Shown: positions 34,435 to 34,947 of the stretch, piece after piece
How positions within the stretch are numbered: position 1 is the stretch's first letter
Layout of the letters: each line of letters opens with the position of its first letter
Assembly (NCBI GenBank): GCA_002067235.1
Contig: MVQP01000021.1
Location: 1 to 34,947 of the forward strand
Source: Syntrophorhabdus sp. PtaB.Bin047
GTDB taxonomy: Bacteria > Desulfobacterota > Syntrophorhabdia > Syntrophorhabdales > Syntrophorhabdaceae
Reading direction: 5' to 3'
Length of the DNA: 34,947 bases
Notes under the pieces: generated by a model
What the model saw: only the letters and a program-made list of their open reading frames with translations
Database searches by the model: none
Told to the model about the DNA's origin: nothing
Position numbers and translations under genes: made by a program

Positions 34435-34458
34435 TTTCCCATCCTTTTCGAAATGTTT

Positions 34459-34470
34459 TATACTAGTATA
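34459..34470. promoter_or_regulatory. Palindromic TATACTAGTATA in a divergent promoter region
   Basis: A perfect 12-bp palindrome sits 25 nt upstream of the AsmA-like ATG and 70 nt upstream of the thiamine-binding-protein ATG. It reads TATACT, a -10-like hexamer, on both strands. No clear -35 box is visible on either side. It may serve as a two-way -10 element or an operator. Confidence 0.45.
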
Positions 34471-34540
34471 CAGGACGGGGAGCCGGAAGGAAAGACAGGG
34501 GACCGCTGCTGCTTCCCGCATCTGGAAAAGGAGGCCTTTC

Positions 34541-34855
34541 ATGTCCGTTCTCTTTGAATTCGCAATGTTTCCCACAGACAAGGGTGAAAGCGTCAGTCCC
34601 TTCGTATCGAGGCTCCTCAAGGTTATCGATGAGGGTACGGCCGCCTACCGCCTCACTCCGATGGGCACCGTCGTGGAGACAGACACCATGGACGAAGCCC
34701 TGTCCATCATAAAAAAGTGCTACGAGCAACTGGAACCCGACTGCGGCCGCATCTACTCCACTGTCAAGTTCGACATCCGTAGGGGCGCCTCAGGCAGACT
34801 CGAAGGCAAAATAGCCTCCGTCGAACAAAAGGTAGGTAAGAAACTGAAAACCTGA
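34541..34855 (+). CDS. MTH1187-family thiamine-binding protein
   Basis: Small protein of 104 residues from the MTH1187/YqgV family (DUF77), which form ferredoxin-like tetramers and have been found to bind thiamine in some cases. The family features are the start VLFEFAMFP, DKGESVSPFVSRLL, and the segment YRLTPMGTVVE. The ATG at 34541 has AAGGAGG 8 nt upstream; the frame is open further upstream only as a shadow. A thi operon lies elsewhere in the window, so a role in thiamine homeostasis is plausible but inferred. The stop codon is followed directly by a GTTTCAR-type repeat that runs into the terminal inverted repeat. Confidence 0.87.
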   Translation: MSVLFEFAMFPTDKGESVSPFVSRLLKVIDEGTAAYRLTPMGTVVETDTMDEALSIIKKCYEQLEPDCGRIYSTVKFDIRRGASGRLEGKIASVEQKVGKKLKT

Positions 34856-34865
34856 AAGACCGTTC

Positions 34866-34947
34866 CAGGTTCCAGCAACTGTGTTGAATGTCAATTGATT
34901 TCTTTTTCATGAACGGGCCTCCGCCCATGTTGCTTTGTTCTTCATCA
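34866..34947. repeat. Right copy of the 82-bp terminal inverted repeat
   Basis: Exact reverse complement of positions 1-82. It begins within the cap repeat that follows the thiamine-binding-protein gene and extends to the window end. It is not found elsewhere inside the window by eye. Confidence 0.9.

Noticed and set aside
1..34947. Complete linear mobile element or plasmid with terminal inverted repeats
   Set aside because: Gene content is core chromosomal metabolism with no replication, integration or transfer genes; a shared repeat at contig ends explains the inverted ends better.

Overview
This window is a stretch of ordinary chromosome from a Gram-negative bacterium. I infer an anaerobe of the Desulfobacterota (former Deltaproteobacteria), possibly a Syntrophorhabdia-like lineage. 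The outer-membrane genes (lptD, an LpxH-like hydrolase), a full three-domain NifU, a 2-hydroxyacyl-CoA dehydratase subunit, a DUF4911 protein and the GC-rich coding sequence suggest this, but no marker fixes the genus. I see no rRNA, tRNA, CRISPR array, phage or insertion sequence.

Layout. Positions 93-8609 are all on the minus strand. Read 5' to 3' they are an IscR-type regulator, a decayed cysteine desulfurase, thiE-thiS-thiG-thiH, a P-loop/CYTH fusion protein, a lone 2-hydroxyacyl-CoA dehydratase subunit, a DUF4911 protein, tldD and a PAS-GGDEF diguanylate cyclase. Diverging from iscR on the plus strand is nifU-nifS-cysE (8807-11786), for Fe-S cluster assembly and cysteine supply. Facing it on the minus strand are larE, a truncated ridA relic, cysK and a radical SAM/SPASM protein (11916-15464). 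A plus-strand block follows: nfeD, a paraslipin, a DUF3617 protein, ilvE with a clear terminator, and a TSUP permease (15749-19794). Then come a minus-strand rubrerythrin-like protein and an eight-gene minus-strand envelope operon, accD-folC-lptD-rfbA-rfbC-rfbB-rfbD-lpxH-like (28824 down to 20858). The right end has an alpha/beta hydrolase, ileS-lspA and a small unknown gene on plus, an AsmA-like protein on minus, and a small MTH1187-type thiamine-binding protein on plus.

The genes form a few functional sets: sulfur and Fe-S metabolism (iscR, nifU, nifS, cysE, cysK, larE), thiamine (thiESGH plus the MTH1187-family protein), and outer membrane/LPS/dTDP-rhamnose synthesis together with fatty-acid and folate enzymes.

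The most unusual signal is non-coding. Seven gene 3' ends are followed, with no gap or almost none after the stop codon, by the same oriented repeat built from 7-bp words (GTTTCAR), and convergent genes therefore share large imperfect inverted repeats. Two other 7-bp families (GGTGATR and AATRACC) form a nested inverted repeat at 19786-20269, where they supply stop codons. The first and last 82 bp of the window are exact inverted copies that continue this type of 3' cap. Two gene relics (nifS 3' end, ridA 3' end) and a tightly packed iscR/nifU divergent promoter are further points of interest.
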